Counted from the first letter of the stretch, positions 9,885-22,810 are shown. The stretch: DNA of 64,000 bases from Apostichopus japonicus (GCF_037975245.1 NC_092573.1:17740265-17804264), one strand, 5' to 3'. Numbers and translations: made by a program. Notes: generated by a model not told the origin, from the sequence alone.

Positions 9885-10747
9885 CAGGGACGTAGCCAGG
9901 GGGAGCAGGCGGAGCGACTGCTCTCCCCTTTCAGTGTCGAAAAAAATGTTTAAAAAGTGTTGTTTTTTTTAGCATGGTATTTTGTCAGTGCTCTTTTGAT
10001 CTTGAATACTCGTCAGCTCCGTTAACTCGATTATAATCGTAATAACATTCAGGCCTACTGATTCAACTACTTACTTGGATTGGTAGATGCAATTAGCTAA
10101 ATTTAGCCTATAGCCTATTTCAAACCTTCAGTTGGCCACTGCGTAATAAAGTACATATTGCCTACCTAACCTCACTCGATGGAATGTCACGAACCGTATG
10201 CACAACAACGACGTCGACAACGTTCGTTCTCATCCTTTCTATGATTCTTCCTAAGTTGTTGCACGAACAGCATGTTATGAAGCTAAGCTAGCAATCGTAC
10301 GTGATACGCACTTCCTATAAATAATTATTACACTGCTAATACACGGCGATAACGATATTTTTTTAGGCCACTGCACATCTGGCTGTCTTACAAAATATGA
10401 AAGTTTATATTGTCCATCAGTTAAGTTCGTCAAATGTATTAAAGTCCAGACATTGGACAATAAACAAGAATCATCCTTCTGGAAAAATTGTAAATGAGCA
10501 CTTGTTTTGTCTTTCTGATATATTATGTAAAAGAACATGTAAAAGAATTCAAACAGGAAACAAAATCTGCTGATAATATGATATCATATGATTATGATGA
10601 AACTGTCAACAAATTGCACCAGATCGTATCTAAGGACCTTCAATTGTTCAAAAATATCTCAAAGGGGAGGGGGACACCCCTCCCCTTTGACCCCTCCCCT
10701 ATATCAATCGCAAAAAGTGCTCCCTCTTCAAATTCCTGGCTACGTCG
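9885..10747 (+). mobile_element. Element B, copy 1 (hAT-like end CAGGGACGTAGCCAGG)
   Basis: This matches 18192-18995 over its whole length, from CAGGGACGTAGCCAGGGGG to CCTGGCTACGTCG, and diverges on both sides. GGATATAC occurs both just left (9874-9881) and just right (10751-10758) and may be a target duplication, with three extra bases on each side. Within it, 10520-10665 can be read as a peptide shared with copy 2 (KEHVKEFKQ ... TKSADNMIS ... LHQIVSKDLQLFK). Differences between the copies are mostly amino-acid changing, so selection on that peptide is not evident. Confidence 0.7.
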
Positions 10748-13700
10748 TTGGGATATACATTGTCTCTATAGTAGAAGTAGTAAGTTGAGTCTCGTCTATC
10801 CGACATGCTCAGTGATTAACCTCCGCCACGTATCACGATCTTGCGCAAGGTTTATTGCTTCCTCGAAATTGTTAATATTAATGTCCTTAAATTGCGACTT
10901 TATTTTTCCAAGCAAGGTAGTCACGGTTTAGCAGTATGTCTCAGTGCTTCTCTTAAAGCAACCTTTGCTGGAGTCTTGCTACATGACCGAAAAATCTCAA
11001 TCTTCTATGTGCGACTATGGATGACCAAGGTGTTTGGTTGGTTTCGTTGTAGAGCGCATCATTGTCTCCATGGTATACAATTAAAATAACACTCAATACT
11101 AATCTACGGAAGCTTTAAAGTGCCATCAACATAAGCGAAAACTTTGCCCCATAAGGTACAAATGTATTAAAAAAAGTTCGGAACATAAGTGCAGTCGCGA
11201 AAGATGGGGTGTCTGACCATGGAGGTAGTTCTGTTTTTACCTCCATGGTCTGACTGACACTGACCGTATCTTTGACGATAATTGCTGGGGGGGGGGGGGT
11301 ACAAGGCAGCAGTCGGAATTTTCTAGCTCCAAAACCCATCCAGTTGGAATTTCAGCCAATACACCCAACCCCCCCCCCCCCCCAATCATCAGGCCTTAGC
11401 TACGTCCCTGAGTGTGAACAAGGCCTAGGAGGCTCATAACAGCAAAACTCTCTACAAAACACACACATAAACCGGCCGTTTGTACGGTTTGACAATATTC
11501 ACAAACATTGTTTCTTGCCTACACGCCGTGTTTGTATTATATATTGACTACTACACAATAATTTGCCACTGTATACATACATACATAAATACACATACAC
11601 ACATACATACACTCACGCATTCATACATATATAATAGAAAACCGAGAAAACTAAAAGAAAAGAAAAAAAGACTCAACTTGTCAGTGACAAGTATAAAAAT
11701 ACAAAACTTGTACAAGTTACACTGATGTTAGGTGCACTGTGAAGTGTTGAAATTCGCACTTTTGAAGAATCTTCAATTCTTAGCAATTGGAAACATAAGG
11801 GAAAAAAGCTCCTTTCACGCTCTGTGTTACACCCAAGGTTAAATATTTATGCTCTTCGTTGCCCCAACACTGTATTGTGTGAATATAAACGAATTGTAGT
11901 TATCATATCGCCTTCCACGCTGTATGCGCTATAATCCCTAGGGAACCTGAACAATAGAAATCCACCAGGAGGCGAGAGTGAAGTTATTCAGACTATACAG
12001 GACACTTAAAACTGGCCTATTGTGTCCCTGTCAAAAGGTTCTGCAAACACAAAGACCGTTATATACATCATACGTTTTGTTCAATATATAGCCTATAGTG
12101 GTATGCACATAGGCTATGACCATAATCATTGTCCAATATGCAGCCTAAGAAAGTCTTGATGTCAAATATTTACATTTCAACTTTCGAATCGTTGACAACT
12201 TTCATTTAAGGAATGCGTCGAAAAGAGTATCGATATTTCCAACAAGGCCTTAAGCATCTTGTTTATAGTGTCAAGAGAAGTATAGGCACATTGGCAGCGA
12301 TTGATGAAGAATCTTACAACAAATCAAGACAAACCAGAGAGAATATAACGAAAACCAACTAAAAGAACAGCCGGAGTGGACTAAGTTTAGTATGTATGTT
12401 TGAACTTGTTTGTAGATTATATAGGTCATATTTTGTAGTGTGCGAAGTGGATAAGCGTACAGGATAAAACCTCGGTGTGTAAGAATACGTAGAATTATAA
12501 ACAAAGAATTGAGGTATATGGTAAGGTAGTATACTGATGAGCTAAGGACTATAATTGGAGTATCGTCTGAGTATGTAAAATGTAAACTAAAAGAGCAAAA
12601 ATATTGTCGGTTTTCCATCCTATAGTTATTTATATAGATCGATCGACATCGGTTAACCGCACATTCCGTGAATTGACCCGCGTGTCTGCAGGTTAATAGA
12701 GGCTAGTTACAAGCAAAACATGAGACTCAGTGATATCTTTACGACAAGTGGAATATAAATTTGCCTTGCGTGTCGAAAATGATCTCGTTTCGTCAAATTT
12801 CGTCTTAGATTCGGTATATAATATATTCATGTTAACCTTTAAATTGTCATGAATTACATTGAGTGCTTTGGCGACTGCAACTATACACAAATAACAACAA
12901 TAATGAAAAACTATTTAGATAAAAAGTGAAGATTCTACCATTTCAAAACTGACTCGAAAAAGATATTGGGAACAGCCTAAAAGATGGTAAGAATGTCAGT
13001 TCGATTGGGACCATACCGTAGTTTCTTATAGAAAGATTTTTGTCAAAATTATTCATTCTAAAGCATTTTTCCAACTCCGTCGTAGCCTTCAATTCCACGC
13101 TGACCCTAGTAACCGTCAGTTTAAAAAAAAGCTAGTTTTTCTATCTGAAAGGGGGACATTTACGCTATGACATAACCAGCCAGTGTATCTAGAGAGGATT
13201 TCCAAAGGCGTAGGACTACCCCTACCAGAATATTGCGAAATAGGATCCAGCGAAGTCTACTTTTATAGCTCTTTGCATAGGCCCTATACATATTTGAATA
13301 CACGAAGCTGTACCCTGGTGTTCATGTACATACAATTGATAGCTGTCACCGTGTGGACCTACTTTTACAATATTCTCAGTCCCCAAGCGCAGATTGGGGT
13401 ATAAGGAAAGGAAGGGGAGGGGGTATGGGCCCATAATTTATAGTCTGTAAATACGCCTCACAATGTACAATTTGACGCCTTATATTTTCTTATTTTCTGG
13501 ACGAGGACCCCATGATCCCCTATATTGGAGTCGGTCCAAACGTCCTTGATCCCCCTTGTTATCTTATACCAATGGCATAAGGCTAATCTTGTTATCGTAA
13601 CTATAGCGATTCAACAATAAGTATAGTTAAGAGGCTTATTTCCAATCAGATTGGAACTGTTTCTTTTAAATCAAAGGGTGAGATTATAACAACAGCATCA

Positions 13701-16700
13701 ATTCAAGTTTGTATAAATGGATATTGGTGAAGTTATGAATACTCAATTCGATTTTAGGCTGGACAGACACAGCTTAAGGGCAGGTCACTGGTCTTACACA
13801 CTTGGTCCAGTGAATGACACAGATTAGTGCATGCACCGATGGCATTAATTGTACGTACTCCATCGACTCAAGGCGTCAGTTTATACGGAATCAAATATAA
13901 TGGAAGACCTACAAACAGATCATGCGATGAAATGCAGTATTAACTGGATCCACTTTTTCGGTTTCGACGTATAGATCTCAGACTTTTAGTCACAGTGAAA
14001 AGATAAACAAAATTCAAATTTGATCGGATATAGGATACATATAAATGTTGTCTTTCTATATCAAGTCGGTATTAATCTGGAACCGCTAAAACATCACTAC
14101 ACCCCTGCAGGAAAACAATTAAGTGCTCCGAGAAGATTTCCCAGAGGTGCAGTATATATATTTTTTATAAATAATCACACTTGTTTGCACTAATATATCT
14201 TCCGGGAGGAATGCGTGTGTAAGATGTTATGCTCGCTGTAATAACATCATTTTTCCTATATAGTTTGATTCATGGTTACAAGTAGACGAGAGTTTTATAA
14301 TATATTTGTCTTGTAACTTAGTCGAAAATGATCCGATCAGATCGTGTTATCTTAGTCTTGTTTTACTCGTTTGATGAATCTGAAATTCGTTTCATTTCTA
14401 ATACATTTAAGAAATGATAGTCTGTTAAATATAGTTGACATTTGCATCGTATCCATGACAACGTATGACGATATGTTGAACAAGGTTCTCAAAAGTATAT
14501 CTTTAAGCCACACGTGTGTAAAATTCTGACTTAGGTCTGACTTAATTTGCATAAAAGATTACAGGCGAGTGTTATTGATGGCGTCTTTTAGTTATGAATA
14601 TACTCCATGCTGGTAATTACAGTTGTTATCGTTATAAGTAATCCAACAAGGTCAGATTGTCAAATTATTTGTTATTCTATGTCGTATATTTACTGTACTG
14701 TATCGTAAAGATCTACGGCATATATTTTGTCTTCTCTGTATGTACGCGCTGTTCATTTACATGGGGATAGTATAATTTATAGCCTATTGATAGCGCTTTC
14801 TGGGATGTTGTTCTCACTCAACGGAGCTATGAATATTAAAGTCAAACAGCAACGGTAATTCTTTAAGCAGTGAGCCAATTTAAATGCAAAAAACTATATA
14901 TATATTAAAAAAAGAAGAGAATTCAGAATCGTTTCAGCCCCATTGGGTGCATTAAAAGAGAAACGAATTACTTGCATGGTTAGTTTTCTATCTTCCAAAC
15001 GACCCTTTTTCATATAAAACTTGTTTACTTTTTGTTTGTTTACTTAATTAAATTAAATTCCCTTGTCTACAAACTGATAAATGTATACCAGCCTCGATCC
15101 TGAGAAAAAGTTCTTGAAGTGAAAAATTATGATGATGGTTTCCAACGATGTCGTTCGATTGCAAAACAAGATCATTAACTTTTCCCGAGCAAATGTTTTT
15201 GTATTCAGTTAACGACTTAGCTAAGATTGTGGTACAATTTGCATACCATATACATATAATGATGACAGATAAATTACTACAGGCCCGGGTATACATATCA
15301 TAGACGATGAGATATATACACATTGGAGCATGGTTAATTTTAATTACGGCGTTCCATATAAATGGGCGTTGTTGTAATATGTCCTCTCCGTTTATACGAG
15401 TCAACATGAATTGATTGTGCTTGCTCGTGCATTTTGTCACGAATTCACCGTCTTCGCACCGGCATCAATGCCAAAGTGTTTACCCAGATTTTATTTTATT
15501 TATTTACGTTAAAGTAACTGCAGACACGACAATAAGCATTTGACCCGGCACGTGACCACATTGTACGTCACACCATGCATGCACTAGCCTCGGTTAGCTT
15601 CTTCTCTCAATTAATACACATATATGTAATACACATTTACCACATGACTATGTCACCTATTTCACCGTACTGCTCAAGAACATACCGAAGATTTCGTTTC
15701 TGATTTTGCAAAAATAACGTTTCCCATTGGGGGATCCAATTGGGAACATATGTTGCATATGCAGGCCGCAGTCAAAATTTCTCTTTTTATCAGAGAACCA
15801 TGCTTTGTGTGTTGTTGGGACTGCTGTCGTGGGAGTCTGTAGCCTGCGAGGCTAGACAACAACCTATAATGTTGTTCTAACTGAACTTCTTTTTAATATA
15901 GCTTTCGTGCGATATACACGACAACTACGAAGGCATTTGAATGACCTGTAGGAGGGTAAAATAGACGCTCGCTCGAACAACAATATCCTTGACCGCTGAA
16001 TGAAGTTGATCTTGAAATCAGAAACTTTAGAGATGATGAGCGGTCACGTTGCCATGGGGATGTCTGTCTAGCTGGTAATTAATGCTTAAACTAGGACGTT
16101 GTAAAATTTCGGCATCGTATATAATCGACTGGATGAATGCATTTTCAAAGGTTGTTATCAACTTTGAAGAACCAATCGTGCGTGCATGGAAGTAAAGTAG
16201 TAGTACACTTCCATGAATAATTCCTAACAAAAAATATTGACATTTGTTATTGTTGCAGAATCTCAGGGAGAATTACATCGAAATGTAACAGAGAAATATA
16301 TGGATGGATAGGACAGCTGTCTCGCGCTGATGCATCTCTGACACCGTCAAACTTTGATATATATAGGTTGATGACTGACGTTACATGGGCCATATCCAGT
16401 GCTACCCTGACATCGACCAGTGAGTTGTTCCATAACAACCTCCCTGCATCGACGTTCTCACATATAGCGAATCATATCAATATTCTCATTTATATAAGTT
16501 GCGAGATAGCGAAACTTTTAATCGTAAGTTTGATGGGGTAGACGTCTGTGTCCGGCTCGTTATGTGTTTTTGTAGATTTCACCACCGTTTTATTGATTAA
16601 TTGAAAAAGTTATACATTAACTTGGATTACAGAGGGGAAAAGAAGAGAGAAGTCCATGAAGGCTTTCTGCAAGTTACTAAAGAAAATTCCGCGAAAACTG

Positions 16701-17054
16701 GTGACTTTGAAGACAATGCGACAATATCATTTACAAGGTATCTGATGGTAGCCTATATTATGCACTTTCTCCTTGAACAAGCTACCAGTCTGGTCTTTAA
16801 AAATAAAACGAATACGTGGAATATTAATCTCGACAGACCAGCACTGCGGGAGTCAATTTCGCAGTACAGAATCCCATCACCTTAGGCAGTGTCACATCTC
16901 GGCTTTATACACACCATTCAAATTCGCTGGCTTCAAGTTACTGTACGATGTTCAAAGTGCAGGTCAGGCTTATATATACGTAGGCCTACATTGTATATAT
17001 GTGATATAGGCCAATGTGGTATTTGCATATTGTAGTCCACTGGGCCTAACCAAC
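10748..17054. other. Long region without recognisable genes
   Basis: The right-hand half-terminus TAGCTACGTCCCTG at 11397-11410 shows that another element end is present. Poly-G/C runs occur at 11285-11300 and 11371-11383, and a CATA/CACA microsatellite at 11577-11635. Open stretches up to 130 codons (for example minus 15048-15440 and 12271-12618) have no domain, splice context or codon bias that I would trust. Confidence 0.45.
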
Positions 17055-20000
17055 ATGGATCCAGTGAACAGTACAAATAACAATTTTCACGAGATTGGCT
17101 CGCCAGGATTCATAAGCACAAAATCCTCTGTCTTTGAAGACGCGTTGGAGGTTCAGCATCGTCCGTTCTCTGCGATATCTTCTTCCTCTGACAAGGAGGT
17201 TGCATTCGAGAAGACTATAAACACACTAAGCGTGATAAGCTTGGTTGCCACGGCGATGACCATCTTATCAGTCGTTTTGATAATACGACTCGATTTTAAA
17301 CAGAGTGAGGACATGATGGATTTAAACGGTACAGGATGGGGCGGGACAATTTGGTACAATAGTCTCTTGGATACAGGTACTGTGTTATCAAGCTTCTGTG
17401 TTATGCTTAATCTTCATTGCGTCATTGTGTGCATCAGCCAGTGTTACTTCGCCACTAAAATGATGAAACTACCTCAAGGCGAAGACCGGTGAGTATCAAG
17501 ACGTACTAAACCTAATAAGGTTGTAAATAGGTATGTCCTCCTGAAACGCGTGAAAAGAAAGGTTAACTTGTTTTCAACTGAAAGGCAGGGGGATGGGTGG
17601 GTAGGGGCGGGGTCTTTTCTCGGGGGGAGGGGTTGGCGGTTGGGTAAGGGGGTTGGCGGTGGGGTGAGGGGTGAGGGGGTTGGTGGTGCAGGTGAGGCTA
17701 TTGGCAGTGGGGTGGGGTGCGCGCATGGTCCAAATAATTTAACTCTTTCCCACCCGTCCGCCTGTCGGGATCCCTGAAAGTAGGCTACCACTTGTTTCAG
17801 GAGGATGTGTCCTTCTTAGTTATTCAGTTAACCTGTCAGTCTTAGTTACATATGGGATATAATATGTTTCGAGTGTGTTTGTAAAACACATTTTTTTAGC
17901 ATCAATAACATACCTGGGAGCAACAGAGGCTACTAATGACCGTTAATATGGCTGATTGTGTTTATTACATACCCCTCCCGCCCAACACGCAGTGGCGTAG
18001 GCAAGGGGGGGGGGCGTGGGGGCGACAGCCCCCATGAAAGCTTGTCGCCCCCAGTCGTCCCCCACTGGGATTTTGGGTGTCGAAAAAAAATACATGTGCG
18101 AAAAATATATCATTGGTCTGAATGGTCTCGAATCTCCATGAATACCACCCATGAACGACCCTTCGACCGCGGACCGGCAGTAGGCCATAGTCAGGGACGT
18201 AGCCAGGGGGAGCGAGTGCTCCCCCTTTCAATGTCGAAAAAATGTTAAAAACTGTTGTTTTTATAGCATGGTATTTTTTCAGTACTCTTTTGATCTTGAA
18301 TACTCCTCAGCTCCGTTTACTCGAATATATTCGTAGTAACATTCAAGCCTACTGATGCAGCTAATTACTTAGTTTGGCAGATGCAACTAGCTAAATCTAG
18401 CCTAAAGCCTATTACAAGCCTACAGTTGGCCACTGCGTAATAAAATACATATTGCCTAGCTAACTGCACTCGATGGAGTGTCGCGAACCGTATGCACAAC
18501 AACGTCGACAACGTTCGTTCTCATCCTTTCCTGTGATTCGCCCTAAGTTGTTGCACGAACAGCATGTTATGAAGCTAAGCTAGCAATCGTACGTGATACG
18601 CACTTCCTATAAGTATTTATTACACTGCTAATACACTGCGATAACGATATTTGTTTTTAGGCCACTGCACATCTGGCTGTCTTACAAAATATGAAAGTTT
18701 ATATTGTCCATCAGTGAAGTTCGTCAAATGTATTAAAAAGTCCAGACATCGGACAATAAACAAGAATCATCCAACTGGAAAAATTGAAAAGAGAACTACG
18801 TATGTTTGTCTCTCTGACATATGATGTAAAAGAGCATGTAAAAGAATTCAAACAGAAAACAAAATCTGCTGATAACATGATATCACATGATAATGATGAA
18901 ACTGGCAAAACATTGCACCAGATCGTATCTAAGGACCTTCAATTGTTCAAAAAATCTCAAAGTGTGCTCCCCCTTTCAAATTCCTGGTTACGTCGCCGTC
19001 TATAGTTGCTGAAAAACCTGATGAAACATAGCGCATAGGCCGGGTTTTCACTTCTAGGACGTATCCTGATGCTCTTAAAACCGCTAAAAAAAAACAAATT
19101 TTCCAGAAAGGAGACAATACTATCGCTGAGAACTACCGGCCAATCAGTCTATCACCCTAATAATATTTCAGACGCAATCTTTGATGTCAGTTTGACATAG
19201 ATGTCAGTTTGACATAGTTCGGTCATTTCAGTATGTTTCTTGGCTGAAAGCCCAGTCAATCTTTCCTTATTTTCCACGCGCAATTTGCAGATTTGTTGAA
19301 AAATGCCAATGCCGGTGTCAAACTGACAAAAGATATGTCATGATATTTCAAAGTAACTTACCAGACTGTGTTTTTTTCTATTTCACTTAACTATTTGATG
19401 ACCATATCAAGACATGGGATCTCAAAAAAAAAGGATGTTGAGAAAACTTTAGAGCAGCTTACAAGGCCTGGGAAGTGTCATTTCCAACGATCTAGGAGGC
19501 CTTTTTAGCTAAAAATTTTCGGTACGCTGCGCGCCAACTCATAGTGGCGCTTCGCTTAGATAGTAACAAGACGCCCTCCCAGGAAATGGCCAAGCCCCCC
19601 AAGCGCCCCCACTGAAAAAATCCTGGCTACGCCACTGCCAACACGCAAACGTATTCATTATTTCAAAAATCTAAAGCCTTTTTTTGTAACTATAAAATGG
19701 GATTGGCGAACCAGTGACCTCAAGAGAGTCTAAATACAACTTCCTGTGTTGGATGACTGGAATATCCAACACTCAAATGCATAACGACGGTTTTCGTTAT
19801 TCTATACAACAGTGATATATACAGTCATCACTTAATCAGTGATGTATTATACGATTTTCCCTCTTTTCGATACTTTCTCGTCAAATGGTGCATACTCTTA
19901 TATACCTTTCAAATGACTTTCGAACAATTATAATCCATGAAAACATAAGCTTACTAATCAGTGGTGGACTAAAGGCATGGGGAAGCCTTTTATTAACATT

Positions 20001-22592
20001 TCAATTTGGTAACATTTGTTTTGGCAGTGAAAGAACATATTCATGTATATGTATTTTTATCACGATGGTTGAATCCGCCTGTTTCCTGTTAGCTCCCAGG
20101 TACATCAAGTTAACAGAATCAAATCACACATCTCTGTCGTTTGAAGAATCCCTAAATGTGCAAAGTAGAGAGAGGCTGTTATAAAAAAATAAAAAAAAGG
20201 TTCGGCCCTTCACCCTTACTTCAACTTAACTGCCAAGTTAATCATGTAACATTAGAGAAAAGGCACTGATCTGACACCGAACGGGACTGAAGTTTATTTT
20301 TCAACTAGAAATAGCAGAACATTGAAACATGCAATGGAGTATAGGCATGTTGGTACTCATTCAATTATTCATGCAAAAATATAACTGGTAGTTGTGATCC
20401 GTTGACTAAAAATTTCTGAACCATCTCTTGGGGTCCGCCTGGACATTAATGGGCCCAGGTTCAATGAAAGCGCGAACCGCCCAATGCTATACGCCTCTGG
20501 TAATTTTTTTAAGGTTGCAATTAAGCTAACAATGGATTCAAACTGATGATACGTTTCTCACCAAAAAATGCATGAAAAACGTAGTAATCAAATTTGATAA
20601 ATACAGTGCCCTGTAGCATGCAGATAATTCGGTCAGGGTCCCAGAAATGCAGACATACAGTAGGACAAATTAATAGGAAACGACGGTGTAAGGTAGCCTA
20701 CTTATTTACCTGCGTTCTCTGCTTATATTTTACAACTAAATATTTATTACATAGGCATGTTTAGAAAGGTGGTGTGTCTTGTGATTTTTGTCAATTATGT
20801 TTCCTGAACGCTGAATGAAAGTTATTATATATTTGACGTTTCTATATCTATTAACTTTCATATAATTTCATTTTTTCTGTTATAACAGGACAACTAAATA
20901 TTTAAAATCGACGGCGGGTCTGAGGTTCTTCGCCATTAGTTCATTCGCTGTCAGCGTACCAATCTTTATCATAGGTGGGTATATTCAGTTCTCATGAAAT
21001 AATAAAAACGGTGACGTCAAGGCCTCAACATTGTCCAGCCGCTTTTTGAGTTGCTTTGGATAAACTATTTTGTATGTTATTCGTGAACATGAGAGCCCAC
21101 AGCAATGTTGTCCATTAGCCTAACCATAGTCAATATTCGTTTCATGTAATGACAAATGAGGTGAGCAGTGAAAATATGAGGTGAACAAGAACTATTGTTA
21201 TAAGTTTGCTTGGGGCCACAGCTATGTAATCTTGTAGAGAGCAAAAGGGGAAAGTAAGATAATGGATTATGTGCTTAATTACTGATCAACTCTTTGAAAT
21301 ATGCATTTTATCTTTAAAATGGTAGTTTAACTTTTATGCAAAACGTTTGACCAAACTTGATTTACTTTGTTTAGCCGTGGTATGCAGGCTCTTTGAAAGT
21401 ACATTGTGATTTGTATTGTGGTGGTCTGTTTTACCTATCTTATCGAACATTACAAACGTTAAATATCAACGACGTCATAAAACTAACACATGATGATCTG
21501 CCACCATTAACAATACTCTACAAAGCACATTTTTTTAGATAATGAAGATAACGATCACGAGATAATAATCACAAAATATGAAACAATTTCAGGTTCTCGA
21601 TACTCTATAGGTCTATTTTGTTATTAGATCTATGTATGTTTAGAGCCTTAGTGTGATCACGTGCTATGGTAGGCTATACGGGAAATAATTGCTGATTTAA
21701 TGTCCGAACGAATTAAAATTATTACCGGTATTAATTCTATTTAATACCGGCATTAATTCTCAGCCAAGCACCACGCAGCTGTATATGCCGGTATTAAATA
21801 GAATTAATACCGGTATATAACAGCATCACAATTCGCTAATATGATGGTCTATTTAATGCCGGTATTAAAACTATTAAATACCGGTATATATTCCATTAAC
21901 GTCAGTATATATGCATTTTCATGTTTTTGATACTGGGATAAAAGGTATTAATTGCTGGCACATAATGTATGTGGGACATAAATGCTTTTTATGTCCGCAT
22001 ATATTACAATTAGTACTGTTTTTTAATTTGTTTAAGACCGGCATATGAAGCTGCGTGGTGATTGGCTGAGAATTAATGCCGGTATTAAATAGAATTAATA
22101 CCGGTAATAATTTTAATTCGTACGGACATTAAATCAGCAATTATTACCCGTATCACCTACCATATACGTCACACACACACACTCTCTCCATCACGTGATA
22201 TGCAACTTTGTACAAAAAAGACCGAAAAAACAAACATCTAGAACATTGACATGAATCCTATGTTACAAAGAATTCTCTGCTATTATAATCTGTCATCCAA
22301 CCGTTTTCCTCTCTCATTTTCCCTCCTGTTTTCAGCTTTGTGTTCTTACCTGCTGATGGAGTTTCGTTTGATAGCAGCATCTCTGTCATCTGGTCTCCTG
22401 TGTTTAGGGGTCCTTATGATCTTCCTTAGTTTTTGCCATAGTGTGATACTTTGGCGGAGGGAAAAGACATTGGTGTCCAGAATTTATAAACCTAAATTTG
22501 ACATAAGCCACATCGATGGAAGATTCGGCTTTTGCAATCATGTCGAGAAAGATTTAAATATTACAGATAGTAATTTGTCAACACTGGTATGA
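17055..22592 (+). CDS. Four-pass membrane protein, TMEM221-like (tentative), 3 exons, 258 aa
   Basis: Exons: 17055-17488 (donor CG|GTGAGT), 20889-20974 (acceptor TTATAACAG, donor ATAG|GTGGGT) and 22336-22592 (acceptor CTGTTTTCAG, stop TGA). Their 434+86+257 bases give exactly 259 codons, and every junction keeps the frame. The protein has an N-terminal Ser-rich region (1-55), TM1 at about 57-78 (SVISLVATAMTILSVVLII), TM2 at about 108-132, TM3 at about 155-178 (spanning the exon 2/3 junction: FFAISSFAVSVPIFII), TM4 at about 183-208 and a polar C-tail. The order of four helices with a long first loop, and the segment STAGLRFFAISSFAVSV, recall TMEM221. I infer that from memory of the family, so the name is tentative. 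The start MDPVNST is the second ATG in frame (17016 is the other). Both introns carry repeats: a nested hAT-type element in intron 1, a long inverted repeat in intron 2. Confidence 0.75.
17580..17720. repeat. G-rich tract (GGGGTTGGCGGTGGGG-type)
   Basis: Strongly G-skewed plus strand just inside intron 1 of the four-pass protein gene, with many GGG/GGGG runs spaced by 1-6 bases, which suits G-quadruplex formation in the transcript. Confidence 0.6.
18192..18995 (+). mobile_element. Element B, copy 2, nested in element X
   Basis: It runs from CAGGGACGTAGCCAGGGGG to CCTGGTTACGTCG and is alignable throughout with 9885-10747. Sequence to its left and right (…CGGCAGTAGGCCATAGT and CTATAGTTGCTGAAAAA…) is continuous in the other copy of X near 35640-35700, which confirms that B was inserted later. 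Confidence 0.75.
19044..19160 (+). pseudogene. LINE reverse transcriptase fragment carried by element X
   Basis: A 38-codon frame reads VFTSRTYPDALKTAKKKQIF, then QKGDNTIAENYRPISL, and ends in a TAA. The block FxxGxxPDxLKxAxxxPxxKKGDxxxxxNYRPISL is the well-known start of the non-LTR retrotransposon RT domain (motifs 0-1). The catalytic motifs are not present. The same piece occurs in the other X copy (34994-35152, minus). Confidence 0.75.
19646..20888. other. Rest of intron 1, unassigned
   Basis: A 99-codon open stretch at 19885-20184 is hydrophobic but has no matching splice borders and does not fit the frame of the flanking exons, so I do not call it. No other features. Confidence 0.5.
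21667..22163. repeat. Long inverted repeat (about 130-bp arms), foldback element
   Basis: The left arm (about 21667-21795) and right arm (about 22034-22163) are inverted copies, reading inward from TATGGTAGG through TAATTGCTGATTTAATGTCC to CACCACGCAGCT, with few mismatches. Each arm also contains small palindromes of ACCGGTATTAAT and TTAATACCGGCATTAAT. The 240-bp centre repeats the same TAATACCGG words. No coding content. It lies in intron 2 of the four-pass protein gene, so a transcript would fold into a very long stem. Confidence 0.85.
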
Positions 22593-22804
22593 CGACGAGT
22601 AACTATGTTAACCTGTCCCGTGCAAAGTTGCAAAGACTGAGTCTGTGATTTTATAATAGACCATATTTAGTACATCGATGAGACCTGGTATACCTTCACT
22701 AAATTTGTTGAGTCTTTTCCGCGACTTCGAACATTGAAATTTTGCCTCTTAAAAGTTTCATGAAGCATTCCATCTCGTGAGTCAAAACAAACTATAATGT
22801 TATC

Positions 22805-22810
22805 AATAAA
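22805..22810 (+). terminator. Candidate polyadenylation signal AATAAA
   Basis: First AATAAA after the stop codon of the four-pass protein gene, 213 bases downstream. If used, the foldback at 22836-23050 would lie at or just beyond the transcript end. Confidence 0.4.

Larger units (their letters stand above)
17990..19637 (+). mobile_element. hAT-type element X, copy 1, with perfect 8-bp target duplication
   Basis: Termini CAGTGGCGTAGGCAAGG (17990) and inverted CCTGGCTACGCCACTG (ending 19637) are flanked by CCAACACG on both sides (17982-17989 and 19638-19645), which establishes a single hAT-type insertion. The first 200 bp match 35690-35883 inverted, and the last 600 bp match 34486-35100 inverted, so the two are copies of one family in opposite orientation. 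Element B (18192-18995) is inserted inside this copy only. A LINE reverse-transcriptase fragment is carried as internal cargo. The GCGCCA-hairpin module lies 80 bp from the right end (19514-19557). The whole sits in intron 1 of the four-pass protein gene. Confidence 0.88.

Noticed and set aside
15048-15440. 130-codon open stretch on the minus strand
   Set aside because: No domain, no splice borders, mixed composition; length is unremarkable for AT-rich DNA of this extent.
19885-20184. Hydrophobic 99-codon frame as an extra exon of the four-pass gene
   Set aside because: Exons 1 and 2 already join in phase and no acceptor/donor pair fits this frame.
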